A stretch of 64,000 nucleotides of DNA from Alkalihalobacillus sp. FSL W8-0930 (GCA_037965595.1 CP150183.1:682001-746000), one strand, 5' to 3'; shown: positions 33,662 through 41,910, counted from the first letter of the stretch. Program-made: numbers and translations. Notes: a model not told the origin generated them from the letters alone.

Positions 33662-34480
33662 ATGCAGGGTTCAAATGAGAACTTCCAGGCTATAAAAGAC
33701 GAGATCTTGAAGCAAAAGGATGAGCTAATCTCAATGCCACAGGGGCACTCAGTTGTTAGTGATAATACATTAACGATGCAACTATCTCCTTGGAGAAAAC
33801 AACTGATTGAGGTTTATGCTAATTCAATTATGACCTCTCCAGATTCTTCGAGCCATGATATTGAAGAGTGGGGCAAAGAAGTATCAGGCTTACTTGTTCA
33901 GTTAAAGTTCCCTTTAGACGTCGGCTTGCATGAGATTTCTTTTTACCGAAACAGCATTGGTGAAATTGTGAGAGATGAAGCAATTCGTCAAGAACTAAGC
34001 ATTAATGAGTTTTACTCCATTATCTCTGAATTTGATGCGGTTGTTGACCAAGCTGTGCAGATTGTTAGCCGGTCATATATGGAAGAATTTCATCGAACCA
34101 TTGAAGTAGCAAAGTATGCGATTGATGAGCTCTCCGTACCTGTTGTTCAACTCACGAAGGATACCGGCGTTATTCCGCTTATTGGGGAGATTGATACAAA
34201 CCGGGCACAATACCTTTTGTTAAACGCTTTGGATCAAGGCGCTGAATTAAAGCTTAGTCGAATCATTATTGATCTTTCCGGTGTCAGCGTAGTCGATACG
34301 ATGGTGGCCGGGCAAATCTTTAAAGTGATGTCTTCATTAAAGTTAATTGGCATTGATTCGGTTCTGAGCGGGGTGCGCCCAGAGGTTGCACAAACGATGG
34401 TGAATCTCGGAATTAAGGTTGAAGGGAAAGTGTATTCAAGCTTACGTAAAGCCATTGAACATAAGAAGCTTGTAGATTAA
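33662..34480 (+). CDS. RsbR-like STAS protein (stressosome-type co-antagonist)
   Basis: 272 residues: N-terminal helical/globin-like sensor half (about 1-140) and C-terminal STAS domain (from VVQLTKDTGVIPLIGEIDT). The two phosphorylatable threonines of RsbR paralogues align with TKDTG/EIDT and VVDTMVAG. Length equals RsbRA (about 275). RsbR proteins form the stressosome with RsbS and control RsbT release, hence sigma-B. No rsbS or rsbT gene is adjacent, so this is a dispersed paralogue. Follows modB and may share its transcript. Confidence 0.88.
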   Translation: MQGSNENFQAIKDEILKQKDELISMPQGHSVVSDNTLTMQLSPWRKQLIEVYANSIMTSPDSSSHDIEEWGKEVSGLLVQLKFPLDVGLHEISFYRNSIGEIVRDEAIRQELSINEFYSIISEFDAVVDQAVQIVSRSYMEEFHRTIEVAKYAIDELSVPVVQLTKDTGVIPLIGEIDTNRAQYLLLNALDQGAELKLSRIIIDLSGVSVVDTMVAGQIFKVMSSLKLIGIDSVLSGVRPEVAQTMVNLGIKVEGKVYSSLRKAIEHKKLVD

Positions 34481-34486
34481 TAAGGA

Positions 34487-34521
34487 GGGCGGACACCGAA
34501 TCAAGGTGCCCGCCTTTTTTT
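34487..34521. terminator. Intrinsic terminator
   Basis: Hairpin GGCGGACACC / GGTGCCCGCC with one mismatch and a run of seven T, between the convergent STAS and MgtE-type genes. Confidence 0.85.
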
Positions 34522-35476
34522 ATAAGTAATCGAGTAGAGAACTTGCAATATAAAAATAAATAAATAAGCTAAGAATATCGCTAATGGCTGTGACACAAGG
34601 ACCGGATGCAAAAGCCGGATCCATTTTAAGCTGATAGAGTAGTAAAGGAACAACGGCACCAAGTAAACATGTAATCGATAACGACAACGATATGGCCACT
34701 CCAACAATACCTCCAATGAGCCAGCTGCCACCGAAGTAAGGAAGCAGTGGAATGAGTAGCGAAATAAAGACTCCACATGCCAGACCTGTAAGAATTCCTG
34801 TACCAAGCTGTTTTTTTAATATCGTTATGATTGCTCTACGACTGAGAGTTTCTGAAGATAACCCTCTCACAACAAGGGCTAAGGACTGTGTCCCAATGTT
34901 ACCGGCAGATCCCATGACTAAAGGGATAAAGATGGCTAGTAGTACGACAGATTCAAGTGCCTGTTCAAAGTGTTTGATAACACCGCCCGTCAACAAACCG
35001 ATGATCATTAATAAGATTAACCAAGGCGTTCGTTTACCTGCCCCGGCTATGGGAGAGAGGGCGAGGTCCGTGCTTAATTCTTCTTGTGTTGGTTTGATGG
35101 ATACGTCAATTGCTCTTTGCAATTCGTTTGTGGTGATAACGCCAACGATATGATTTCTTTCATTAAGGACAGGCATCGCATGTTCATTGGTGTCTCTGAT
35201 CTGCTCTGTTATTTGATTCAAATCTTCATGCAGCCCTATAGATAAACAAGGTGAGTACATAATGTCTGAGATTAATAGATGATGATCTGAGGTGATAAGA
35301 TCTTTAAACGACAGGGTACCTACTAATTTTTCGTCTTCGTTCACCACGTATAAATTTGACGATGTGGAAGGAGATTCTGTTGTCTTCAGTCGGTGTAGAA
35401 CGTCCTCTACAGAGAGCGTATCTACATACGTTAAAAAGGTGGTGCTCATCATTGATTTGAGTGTCATTGCTTGCAT
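34520..35476 (-). CDS. MgtE/SLC41-family Mg2+ transporter, form without N domain
   Basis: 318 residues: a CBS pair (about 1-125, with EDVLHRLKTTESPSTSSNLYVV and IVGVITTNELQRAI) followed by the five-helix pore domain with IPLVMGSAGNIGTQSLALVVRGL. The usual N-terminal superhelical MgtE_N domain (about 130 residues) is missing, making this a short MgtE. Start ATG 35476 follows GAGGAGGAAACAAC. An M-box riboswitch and its terminator lie in the leader (35509-35765), showing Mg2+-controlled expression. The missing domain normally gates the channel by sensing Mg2+. Confidence 0.9.
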   Translation of the reverse strand: MQAMTLKSMMSTTFLTYVDTLSVEDVLHRLKTTESPSTSSNLYVVNEDEKLVGTLSFKDLITSDHHLLISDIMYSPCLSIGLHEDLNQITEQIRDTNEHAMPVLNERNHIVGVITTNELQRAIDVSIKPTQEELSTDLALSPIAGAGKRTPWLILLMIIGLLTGGVIKHFEQALESVVLLAIFIPLVMGSAGNIGTQSLALVVRGLSSETLSRRAIITILKKQLGTGILTGLACGVFISLLIPLLPYFGGSWLIGGIVGVAISLSLSITCLLGAVVPLLLYQLKMDPAFASGPCVTAISDILSLFIYFYIASSLLDYL

Positions 35477-35508
35477 GTTGTTTCCTCCTCTCGAGACTCG
35501 GAAACAGA

Positions 35509-35542
35509 AAAAAGGTACCTTCAACGAATGAAGATACCTTTA
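35509..35542 (-). terminator. Expression-platform terminator of the M-box riboswitch
   Basis: Minus-strand hairpin AAAGGTATCTTCA / TTGAAGGTACCTTT followed by TTTTTT, 33 bp upstream of the transporter start codon. With Mg2+ bound to the upstream aptamer this hairpin should form and stop transcription. Confidence 0.85.
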
Positions 35543-35604
35543 AAAAATAGCGGTTAGAGCATGCTTAATACGCATACGGGTACATCTAATCCAACATGAT
35601 TGCA

Positions 35605-35765
35605 GACCTCATTCGTAGAGCTTTAGCACTGTGTGGCATAGGATAATACCAGCTACGTTAAAAACCACCTTATCTCGATGGTTCCTGTTGACCCGTTGGC
35701 GTCTTTCGATGTTTCCGGGCAGCAGCGTATCTCCAACACAGGAGCCTCACCTAACGATCCTTTAT
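35605..35765 (-). promoter_or_regulatory. M-box (ykoK-type) Mg2+ riboswitch aptamer
   Basis: Minus-strand leader RNA of about 160 nt. Conserved blocks appear in order: GTTAGGTGAGGCTCCT, ACGCTGCTGCCCGGAAACAT, CGAAAGACGCCAACGGGTC, AACAGG, GTAGCTGG, CCTATGCCACACAGTGCTAA and AGCTCTACGA. This is nearly block-by-block the known Bacillus mgtE leader. High Mg2+ stabilises the fold, frees the terminator at 35509-35542 and shuts off the downstream transporter. The gap 35477-35816 contains no gene besides this leader. Confidence 0.95.
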
Positions 35766-35816
35766 TCTGTTCGATGACTATCGTAAAACGTATTACATCA
35801 TTTGTCAATCTTGCAT

Positions 35817-37271
35817 TTATTTTAATTCGCTTTGCTTACTGCGACGAACAAGCAGTGCTAAGATCACAGCAGCACATGCAAAATAAAGGCCTGTAGAGAA
35901 GCTTAACTGTGAACCGTACGTCATAGCATCAATTGTATCTGCATCAGTAGGATTCGCAATATCAGCAAGGAAGTTTTGCTGTCCATTCTCCATAACAGCA
36001 ATAAACAGAGCTGCACCAATGGCACCAGATACCTGCATTAGCGTATTAGCAATGGCCGTACCGTGTGGATAAAGCTTTGTCGGTAATTGATTCAAACCGT
36101 TTGTTTGTGCAGGCATCATAATCATTGCCACTGAGATCATTAAGAACGTGTGCTGAAGCACGATGATCCACACAGGAACACCTGGAGTGGTAAAACGGAA
36201 TGTAAAAACAGAGATTGCTAAAAGGATCGTACCTGGAATTAGAATTGGGCGAGGCCCAAATTTATCAAATAGGCGTCCCATAATTGGTGACATCGCTCCG
36301 TTAATTAATCCACCAGGAAGCATAACAAGTCCGGCAGTTACAGCAGATAAGGCTAGAGCGCCCTGCATGTATAACGGCAAGACAAGCATCATTGCAAACA
36401 TCGTCATCATCACAAGCATAACAAGGAGTAATCCCACTAAGAACATTGGATAGCGGAACACGCGAATATCAAGCATTGGCTTCTCTAGACGTAGCTGTCT
36501 CCAGCTGAATAAACCAAGTGATACAAACCCAACGATTAAACAAGTGAAGACAACAGGATCAGTGAAGCTAGCGTCACCTTTCCCGGCAGCGCTAAATCCA
36601 TAAACAATTCCACCGAATCCAAGTGTTGATAGAATAAAAGAAAGAATATCTAGACTTGGCTTTGAAACCTCTGTCACATTCTTTAAGACTTTCATTCCGA
36701 AAAGAAGTGAGAAGATCGCAATTGGTATAACGATAAAGAACAACCAACGCCAAGACAAGCTCTCTACTATTAATCCTGATACAGTTGGACCAATGGCTGG
36801 TGCAAACATAATAACGAGACCAACCATACCCATGGCTGCACCGCGACGCTCGATCGGGATAACAGATAGGATGACGTTTGTAAGTAGCGGAATCATAATC
36901 GCAGTTGCGACCGCTTGAACGAGTCGTCCGACAAGTAAGATAGAGAACACTGGGCTAAATCCTGATATCACGGTCCCAAGTGTAAATAACGACATCGCTG
37001 TGATAAATAGCTGACGCGTTGTAAAACGCTGCATAAAATAGGCTGAGATCGGAATCAGTGTTCCGATGATCAGCATATAACCAGTGACTAACCACTGAAC
37101 CGTACTATACGCAACATTAAAGTCCTCCGTAATGGCATTTAATGCGACGTTTAAAATCGTTTCATTTAAGATGGCAACAAATGCGCCTGAAAGCAATACA
37201 GCTAAAAGCGGTACGACCTTTATCTCAGGCATCTCTTTTTTTGCACTTACTTCTGTATGTCCTACGTCCAC
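35817..37271 (-). CDS. MFS multidrug exporter, DHA2 (EmrB/QacA) family
   Basis: 484 residues, 14 hydrophobic helices. Conserved: VAILNETILNVALNAITEDF (motif D1), SAYFMQRFTTRQLF loop, GRLVQAVATAIMIPLLTNVI (motif with Arg/Gln) and IPIERRGAAMGMVGLVIMFAPAIGPTVSG (antiporter motif C). Proton-driven efflux of lipophilic or cationic drugs. GTG 37271 is chosen with GGGGAGGA 6 bp upstream; ATG 37277 lies too close to it. A tetR gene is divergent with two operators between (37304-37362). Confidence 0.9.
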   Translation of the reverse strand: MDVGHTEVSAKKEMPEIKVVPLLAVLLSGAFVAILNETILNVALNAITEDFNVAYSTVQWLVTGYMLIIGTLIPISAYFMQRFTTRQLFITAMSLFTLGTVISGFSPVFSILLVGRLVQAVATAIMIPLLTNVILSVIPIERRGAAMGMVGLVIMFAPAIGPTVSGLIVESLSWRWLFFIVIPIAIFSLLFGMKVLKNVTEVSKPSLDILSFILSTLGFGGIVYGFSAAGKGDASFTDPVVFTCLIVGFVSLGLFSWRQLRLEKPMLDIRVFRYPMFLVGLLLVMLVMMTMFAMMLVLPLYMQGALALSAVTAGLVMLPGGLINGAMSPIMGRLFDKFGPRPILIPGTILLAISVFTFRFTTPGVPVWIIVLQHTFLMISVAMIMMPAQTNGLNQLPTKLYPHGTAIANTLMQVSGAIGAALFIAVMENGQQNFLADIANPTDADTIDAMTYGSQLSFSTGLYFACAAVILALLVRRSKQSELK

Positions 37272-37303
37272 ATACATTCCTCCCCATACATCAATTCATT
37301 TAC

Positions 37304-37319
37304 GAAACGGTATCGTTTC
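37304..37319. promoter_or_regulatory. TetR operator candidate 1
   Basis: Palindrome GAAACGGTATCGTTTC with arms GAAACG / CGTTTC around GTAT, 33 bp upstream of the MFS start. Nearly identical to the site at 37347-37362; the two are 43 bp apart centre to centre, about four helical turns. Confidence 0.75.
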
Positions 37320-37346
37320 CTAACGTATCGTACCACCAGAAGAAAC

Positions 37347-37362
37347 GAAACGCAATCGTTTC
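37347..37362. promoter_or_regulatory. TetR operator candidate 2
   Basis: Palindrome GAAACGCAATCGTTTC with the same GAAACG / CGTTTC arms as site 1; extended it reads ACGAAACGCAATCGTTTCGT (20 bp). Lies 74 bp upstream of the tetR start codon at 37436, in the divergent MFS/tetR promoter region. Confidence 0.75.
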
Positions 37363-37435
37363 GTTTTTTATTTTAAAAAAAGAAAATTACTGGTATGATG
37401 GAACCACAGGTAAGCTCATAAGGGGGAAATTTATC

Positions 37436-38071
37436 ATGAGTGATTCCGTTAAGCCGCAACAGGATGAAGAAACGAAACGTGGTAGACCGATGGATTTATC
37501 CCGTAACGAGGTCATCGTTCAGACGACCTTAGAGCTTCTGGCAGAGGTTGGGTTTGATGCATTAACAATTGAAGCGATTGCACACCATGCAAAGGTAGGC
37601 AAAGCAACCATATATCGTAGGTGGGCATCAAAAGAGGAGCTTGTCATCCATGCCGTATCCTCTATCAGTCCATTTGAATCGATTATAGATGAAATCGACC
37701 AGACAAAAGAGCTACGGGAACAGTTAATTGACTTGCTATGCTTTTGCTTCCGAGAAGAGCATGAAGTCTATCAACAAGCCATGACAGCGATTGGTTCGGC
37801 AATGCCTCATAATAAAGAACTAGAGCAAGGGTTACACAACGATTTTTATCGTAAGTTAAGAGCCGCACTATGGAAAATGATTGAGCCTTATCTAAAAGAA
37901 AACCATAACTTGCACTCTGATAAGCTAGATTTGCTAGCTGATGTCGGTCCCGCTCTCATCGTCTATCGGTTGTTTCTCGTGCGAAAACCGTATGACCGAT
38001 CCTACATCGAAAACATTGCTGATCATTTAATGATGCCAATGATCGAACCAAATTTAAAAACAAATAAATAA
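37436..38071 (+). CDS. TetR-family transcriptional regulator
   Basis: 211 residues: N-terminal HTH with GFDALTIEAIAHHAKVGKATIYRRWASKEELV and a helical ligand domain of the TetR_C_16-like type. A longer frame exists upstream, but ATG 37436 with AGGGGGAAA behind it gives the usual TetR N terminus (RGRPMDLSRNEVIVQTTLELL). Divergent from the MFS exporter, so it most likely represses that pump and is released by its substrate. Two matching operators lie between. Confidence 0.92.
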   Translation: MSDSVKPQQDEETKRGRPMDLSRNEVIVQTTLELLAEVGFDALTIEAIAHHAKVGKATIYRRWASKEELVIHAVSSISPFESIIDEIDQTKELREQLIDLLCFCFREEHEVYQQAMTAIGSAMPHNKELEQGLHNDFYRKLRAALWKMIEPYLKENHNLHSDKLDLLADVGPALIVYRLFLVRKPYDRSYIENIADHLMMPMIEPNLKTNK

Positions 38072-38098
38072 CCCTCAACTCATGGTTGAGGGTTTCTT
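38071..38098 (+). terminator. Intrinsic terminator of tetR
   Basis: Hairpin ACCCTCAAC / GGTTGAGGGT with loop TCAT and a TTTCTT tail. Confidence 0.85.
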
Positions 38099-38108
38099 GT
38101 GGTTTAGC

Positions 38109-38342
38109 TTAGACTTTGTCTAGCACATATGCTGGCTTCTTTCGATAATACTTTTCCCCGTCATTTGAGGAATGCTCAAACAATCCTTCAAACATCTGAA
38201 CCACTTTATACTCGCGCTCCGGATGAGAAAATACATCACTTTCATTTGAAGAGAGAATCACCACATCCGATGTTGAAAGAAACTGATCAATGTCTGCAGC
38301 CTTATAGTGATTGCCTACCTCTAACTCTTTCACCTTGTTCAT
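38109..38342 (-). CDS. Hypothetical cytoplasmic protein, 77 aa
   Basis: Small acidic soluble protein (KELEVGNHYKAADIDQFLS, then REYKVVQMFEGLFEHSSNDGEKYYRKKPAYVL). No membrane segment or catalytic motif. Minus-strand ribosome site TAGGAGG lies 7-10 bp before ATG. Unrecognised. It converges on tetR. The 38343-38409 gap has nothing visible. Confidence 0.7.
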   Translation of the reverse strand: MNKVKELEVGNHYKAADIDQFLSTSDVVILSSNESDVFSHPEREYKVVQMFEGLFEHSSNDGEKYYRKKPAYVLDKV

Positions 38343-38409
38343 GTGTAAAACCTCCTAGTCATTCATGTCCTATATGTATGCCATTACCGGTACAGGAGAT
38401 TTTAAAACA

Positions 38410-38715
38410 TCATGATTCATTTGGAAGGTTGTCGATCCAAGCCTTTAGTTTTTTCAAAGGGAAATAGATTTGACCGTTAACTTTTATGTGAGGAACTGAC
38501 GGATAATCCTTTACAAGAGACGTTGCATCCTCCTTTGAAAGGCCTGTGTAATCGTGGATTTTGCTTTCTTTAACGAGTTTGGGTGTACCCCAGATTTCAT
38601 CATCTAAAAAATCACTATAGTTCTCACTTTTTGGTTTGCATTGTTTAAAATGTTTCAATCCATCTCCAATAAAATAAGCAAATCCAACGGCTCCAATTGC
38701 AAACCAGATATCCAT
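38410..38715 (-). CDS. Membrane-anchored protein with helix-turn-helix-like C-terminus
   Basis: 101 residues: N-terminal hydrophobic helix (WFAIGAVGFAYFIGDGL) followed by a soluble part with SKIHDYTGLSKEDATSLVKDYPSVPHIKVNGQIYFPLKKLKAWIDNL. The latter pattern (short helices, then VNGxIYFPLKKLxxWID) resembles phage excisionase/MerR-like DNA-binding domains used in small regulatory proteins; the resemblance is weak. ATG 38715 has AAAGGCGTGG upstream. Confidence 0.65.
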   Translation of the reverse strand: MDIWFAIGAVGFAYFIGDGLKHFKQCKPKSENYSDFLDDEIWGTPKLVKESKIHDYTGLSKEDATSLVKDYPSVPHIKVNGQIYFPLKKLKAWIDNLPNES

Positions 38716-38805
38716 ACTACCACGCCTTTTCAATATTTGTATGCGTTCACTATACCATAATTACCCAATAAGGAGTAGAATAAATTAGCAGAGGGAGGCA
38801 TCAAG

Positions 38806-39789
38806 ATGAATGTCCATAAAATAACCGAAAAACAACGTCACAACGTTGAACAGTTTTTTATCTCGAATTGGGGTTCTTGCGAAATGGTTACCTCAAGTGG
38901 AGTGTATGATTGCAAGGAGTTAGATGGGTTCATTGTATGCAATGATAAAGATGAGATTAGAGGTCTTATTACATATACAGAGATAGATAGAGTGTGCGAA
39001 GTGATCTCTTTAGACAGCTTAGATGAAGGGAAAGGAATTGGCTCAGCTTTACTTGAAGCAGTTGAGTTTGAAGTGAAGCGAACCTGTAATGAAATAAAAC
39101 TCATTACAACAAACGATAATATGAAGGCGCTGGGGTTCTATCAAAAGAGAGGGTATCGCTTGGCACGTGTTATGAAGGACGCAGTGACTGAAGCGAGAAA
39201 ACAAAAACCGGAGATTCCTCTTATTGGGGAGAACGGAATTCCGTTGTTTGATGAGCTTGAGCTTGTGAAGGAGCTTATCTATATTTCGTTGTTAACCGAA
39301 CAAGACGGACCGGCGCTCTATCAATTTGAACTTGAGAACCGTGAGTATTTTGAAAAGATGGTTCCTGGGCGTGGGGATGACTATTATCAATATGAGAATT
39401 TCTGCGAGAGTCACCGTGGGTTGTTGAAGGAGCAGGACGAAAAGCGTTCTTATTTTTATTTAGTGAAAGATGAGACGGGAGAGATTGTAGGTAGGATAAA
39501 CATTGTGGATATTAATGTGGAGGGTGTAGGGGCTGTTGGTTATCGCATGGCACGTAGCGTTGCGGGCCAGGGCCTTGCCACAATAGCGCTGAAGCTGTTA
39601 ATTGATGAGGCGAAGTTATTACCGAATGTGCGGATACTTGAAGCGAAAACAACATCAAATCATTTTGCCTCACATAAGGTGCTAGAACGGAATGGGTTTA
39701 TTCAAGGAAGCGTGAGCGAGGAGACATACGTGAATGCGGCAGGTGAGGAGTGGCCGTTTGTTGAGTATAGAAGGGAGTTGACATGGTGA
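38806..39789 (+). CDS. Tandem GNAT acetyltransferase fusion
   Basis: 327 residues in two acetyltransferase domains. The N-terminal one (about 1-140) has LDSLDEGKGIGSALLEAVEFE (acetyl-CoA loop) and ALGFYQKRGYRLARV; the C-terminal one (about 150-327) is RimJ/RimL-like with RMARSVAGQGLATIALKLLIDEA and ASHKVLERNGFIQGSV. Acceptors unknown; the second resembles enzymes that acetylate protein N termini or aminoacyl groups. GAGGGAGGC upstream. The frameshifted cysteine hydrolase overlaps its stop by 7 bp. Confidence 0.9.
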   Translation: MNVHKITEKQRHNVEQFFISNWGSCEMVTSSGVYDCKELDGFIVCNDKDEIRGLITYTEIDRVCEVISLDSLDEGKGIGSALLEAVEFEVKRTCNEIKLITTNDNMKALGFYQKRGYRLARVMKDAVTEARKQKPEIPLIGENGIPLFDELELVKELIYISLLTEQDGPALYQFELENREYFEKMVPGRGDDYYQYENFCESHRGLLKEQDEKRSYFYLVKDETGEIVGRINIVDINVEGVGAVGYRMARSVAGQGLATIALKLLIDEAKLLPNVRILEAKTTSNHFASHKVLERNGFIQGSVSEETYVNAAGEEWPFVEYRRELTW

Positions 39790-40326
39790 GTAGAGCTTTG
39801 CTTGTGATTGATGTGCAGAAAGCATTTGAAGACAAAGAGTGGGGAGAGCGTAATCATCCTGAAGCAGAGGAGAATATCGCTCAGATTCTTGAGCGTTTCC
39901 GAAGAAAAGGGGAATATTCAACACGTATCCACTAATTCGAATTCTCGCTTTTTTATAGAGAAAGAAGGAGTCGAATTCAAAGAAGTGGCTACGCCTCTGG
40001 CTCACGAGGCAGTCATTCAAAAAAAGGTGAACAGTGCATTTATCGGGACAGGATTAGAAGAACGTTTAAAAGAACTGAACATTGAGCAAGTAGTGATCGT
40101 TGGCTTAACTACTCCGCACTGTGTCTCAACAACAACAAGAATGAGCGGGAATCTAGGATTTGATACAACGCTCATAGCAGATGCAACAGCTGCGTTTGAG
40201 CTAACGGATCACAAGGGGATTACGTATAATGCCGATCTAGTGCACAACCTGACACTAGCAACCTTGCATGAGGAGTTCGCTAGAGTGATAAGTATGAAGG
40301 ATTGGTTGCGCGAGCAGGGGGAGTAA
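39783..40326 (+). pseudogene. Isochorismatase-like cysteine hydrolase, frameshifted
   Basis: ATG 39783 overlaps the GNAT stop. The first frame reads SRALLVIDVQKAFEDKEWGERNHPEAEENIAQILERFRR (catalytic Asp) and then stops; the adjacent frame carries on with NIQHVSTNSNSRFFI, KKVNSAFIGTGLEERL (catalytic Lys) and VGLTTPHCVSTTTRMSGNLGFD (catalytic Cys) to the end at 40326. The two join at AAAAGGGG (39905-39912), so one extra base in a homopolymer explains the break. With that repaired it would be a normal 180-residue hydrolase. It may be a pseudogene, a phase-variable gene or a sequencing error. Confidence 0.85.
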
Positions 40327-40365
40327 GTAGGGGTGGAGAGGTAGTAAGTAAGAGGATTGAGGTAA

Positions 40366-40850
40366 ATACATCGACTCTGCGGCGAATACATCGGTCCAGC
40401 GTAAAATACATCGAGAATAGAACAAATACATCGGTTCAGCAGAAAATACAGCGAGAAAAAGACGAATACATCGGCTCAGCGGAGAATACAGCGAGAAAAG
40501 AGCGAATACAACGGTTCAGTAGAAAATACAGCGAGAAAAGAGCGAATACAACGGTTCAGTAGAAAATACATCGAGAAAAAGACGAATACATCGGCTCAGC
40601 GGAAAATACAGCGAGAAAAAAGCGAATACAACGGCTCAGCGGAGAATACAGCGAGAAAAGAGCGAATACATCGGTTCAGCGGAAAATACAGCGAGAAAAG
40701 AGCGAATACAACGGTTCAGTAGAAAATACAGCGAGAAAAGAGCGAATACAACGGTTCAGCGGAAAATACATCGAGAAACAGATGAATACAACGGCTCAGC
40801 GGAAAATACATCGTGAAAAGAGCAAATACAACGGCTCAACCTTCAATTAC
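40366..40850 (+). repeat. Phased repeat tract 3 (exact 20-bp units, 40-bp dimer)
   Basis: The 588-bp gene-free gap after 40326 holds 24 units starting with ATACA at 40366, 40386, 40406 and so on every 20 bp to 40826, plus a decayed one at 40846. Two unit types alternate: ATACAWCGGYTCAGCGGARA and ATACAKCGAGAAAAGAGCGA. They share the ATACATCGG core with tract 2. The plus strand has few T. No deviation in length was seen over 24 steps. Confidence 0.95.
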
Positions 40851-40867
40851 ATCGCAACATCTCTACA

Positions 40868-40903
40868 CAAAAAAATGAGCGCCACCCTGTCAAGGTGGCG
40901 CTC
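40868..40903 (-). terminator. Intrinsic terminator of the fadR-etfB-etfA operon
   Basis: Hairpin GAGCGCCACC / GGTGGCGCTC with a 7-base loop; on the minus strand it is followed by ATTTTTTTG, just behind the etfA stop. Confidence 0.9.
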
Positions 40904-40914
40904 CCCACTCCCAT

Positions 40915-41898
40915 TCAACTCTTCATCGACAACACCGCACGAAACTCCTCTGTCAGCAACGGCACCACCTCAAACAGATCCCCAACAATTCCGTAATCCG
41001 CAATTTTAAAGATTGGTGCTTCTGGATCTTTGTTAATTGCAATGATCAAACGGGATTGACTCATGCCGGCTACGTGCTGGATGGCGCCACTGATTCCGCA
41101 GGCGATATAGACTTCGGGCGTCACGACTTTACCGGTTTGACCGATTTGCAGCGCGTAATCGCAGTAGTCGGCATCGCAGGCGCCACGCGAGGCACCGACC
41201 GCGCCTCCGAGTACTTCGGCGAGCTCTTCTAGTGGCTTGAAACCGTCACTGCTTTTAACTCCGCGGCCACCGGCAATGACGACTTTTGCTTCAGCAAGGT
41301 CGATGGTGCCGGTTGACTTCTGGACAACATGTTTAATCACGGTGCGGAGTGTGCTAGGCGGGGTATATTTAACCTCCACGATCTCGCTCTCTACATCCGA
41401 TTCACCAGCTGCCGGGATATTATTTGGGCGAATCGTCAGTACCCAAGGGGTGCTGCGGAAGGTTTTTTGTTCAAAGGCTTTTCCAGCGTAGATCGGTCTT
41501 GTAAAACTGACTTGATCTCCTGATTGTTCAATCGCGATGACGTCAGAAATTTGTCCCGCATCCAGCTTCGCAGCAATGAGGGGAGCGACGTCCCGGCCAA
41601 CGGTTGTATGACCAAACACAACACCGTCTGCACCTGATTTCTCAATGAGCTCCATAAGAACGGCTGCATACACTTCCGGATTATAATGCTTACAGTCTTC
41701 ATGGTCTAAGGTATAAATGGTAGCCGCACCACTATTTTTTAGTTGCTCCGTCACTTCTTGTAGCTCGTGTCCTACAACTGCTAGGTGAACGGAAATCTCT
41801 CCGGCAGTAGCTAAACGAGCTGCTTCGATTGCTTCATACGTCACTTGTTTAAGGTTGCCATTCTGATGTTCTGCGAGTACCAGCACTTGGTTTGTCAT
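40915..41898 (-). CDS. etfA: Electron transfer flavoprotein alpha subunit EtfA
   Basis: 327 residues. C-terminal FAD-binding domain with VVIAGGRGVKSSDGFKPLEELAEVLGGAVGASRGACDA, QIGQTGKVVTPEVYIACGISGAIQHVAGMSQS and IAINKDPEAPIFKIADYGIVGD is diagnostic. With EtfB it takes electrons from acyl-CoA dehydrogenase (FadE) and passes them on, probably to FadF in the membrane. Last gene of fadR-etfB-etfA. Confidence 0.97.
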   Translation of the reverse strand: MTNQVLVLAEHQNGNLKQVTYEAIEAARLATAGEISVHLAVVGHELQEVTEQLKNSGAATIYTLDHEDCKHYNPEVYAAVLMELIEKSGADGVVFGHTTVGRDVAPLIAAKLDAGQISDVIAIEQSGDQVSFTRPIYAGKAFEQKTFRSTPWVLTIRPNNIPAAGESDVESEIVEVKYTPPSTLRTVIKHVVQKSTGTIDLAEAKVVIAGGRGVKSSDGFKPLEELAEVLGGAVGASRGACDADYCDYALQIGQTGKVVTPEVYIACGISGAIQHVAGMSQSRLIIAINKDPEAPIFKIADYGIVGDLFEVVPLLTEEFRAVLSMKS

Positions 41899-41910
41899 AT
41901 GATCTCCTCC

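Noticed and set aside
34520-35476. Truncated pseudogene of mgtE
   Set aside because: Although the N domain is missing, the start codon, ribosome site and riboswitch leader are in perfect order, so the short form is probably the real gene.
39808-40326. 172-codon frame starting at 39808 taken as the hydrolase gene
   Set aside because: Its first 30 residues are a nonsense reading of the true N terminus in another frame; the family motif with the catalytic Asp is encoded from ATG 39783.
40302-40562. 86-codon frame running into repeat tract 3
   Set aside because: It is a translation of the DNA repeat in one of several open frames; the 20-bp step shifts frame every unit, there is no good ribosome site at its start, and no protein-like periodicity.
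40366-40850. CRISPR array
   Set aside because: Units are contiguous 20-bp repeats with no unique spacers, no palindromic ends and no cas genes nearby.
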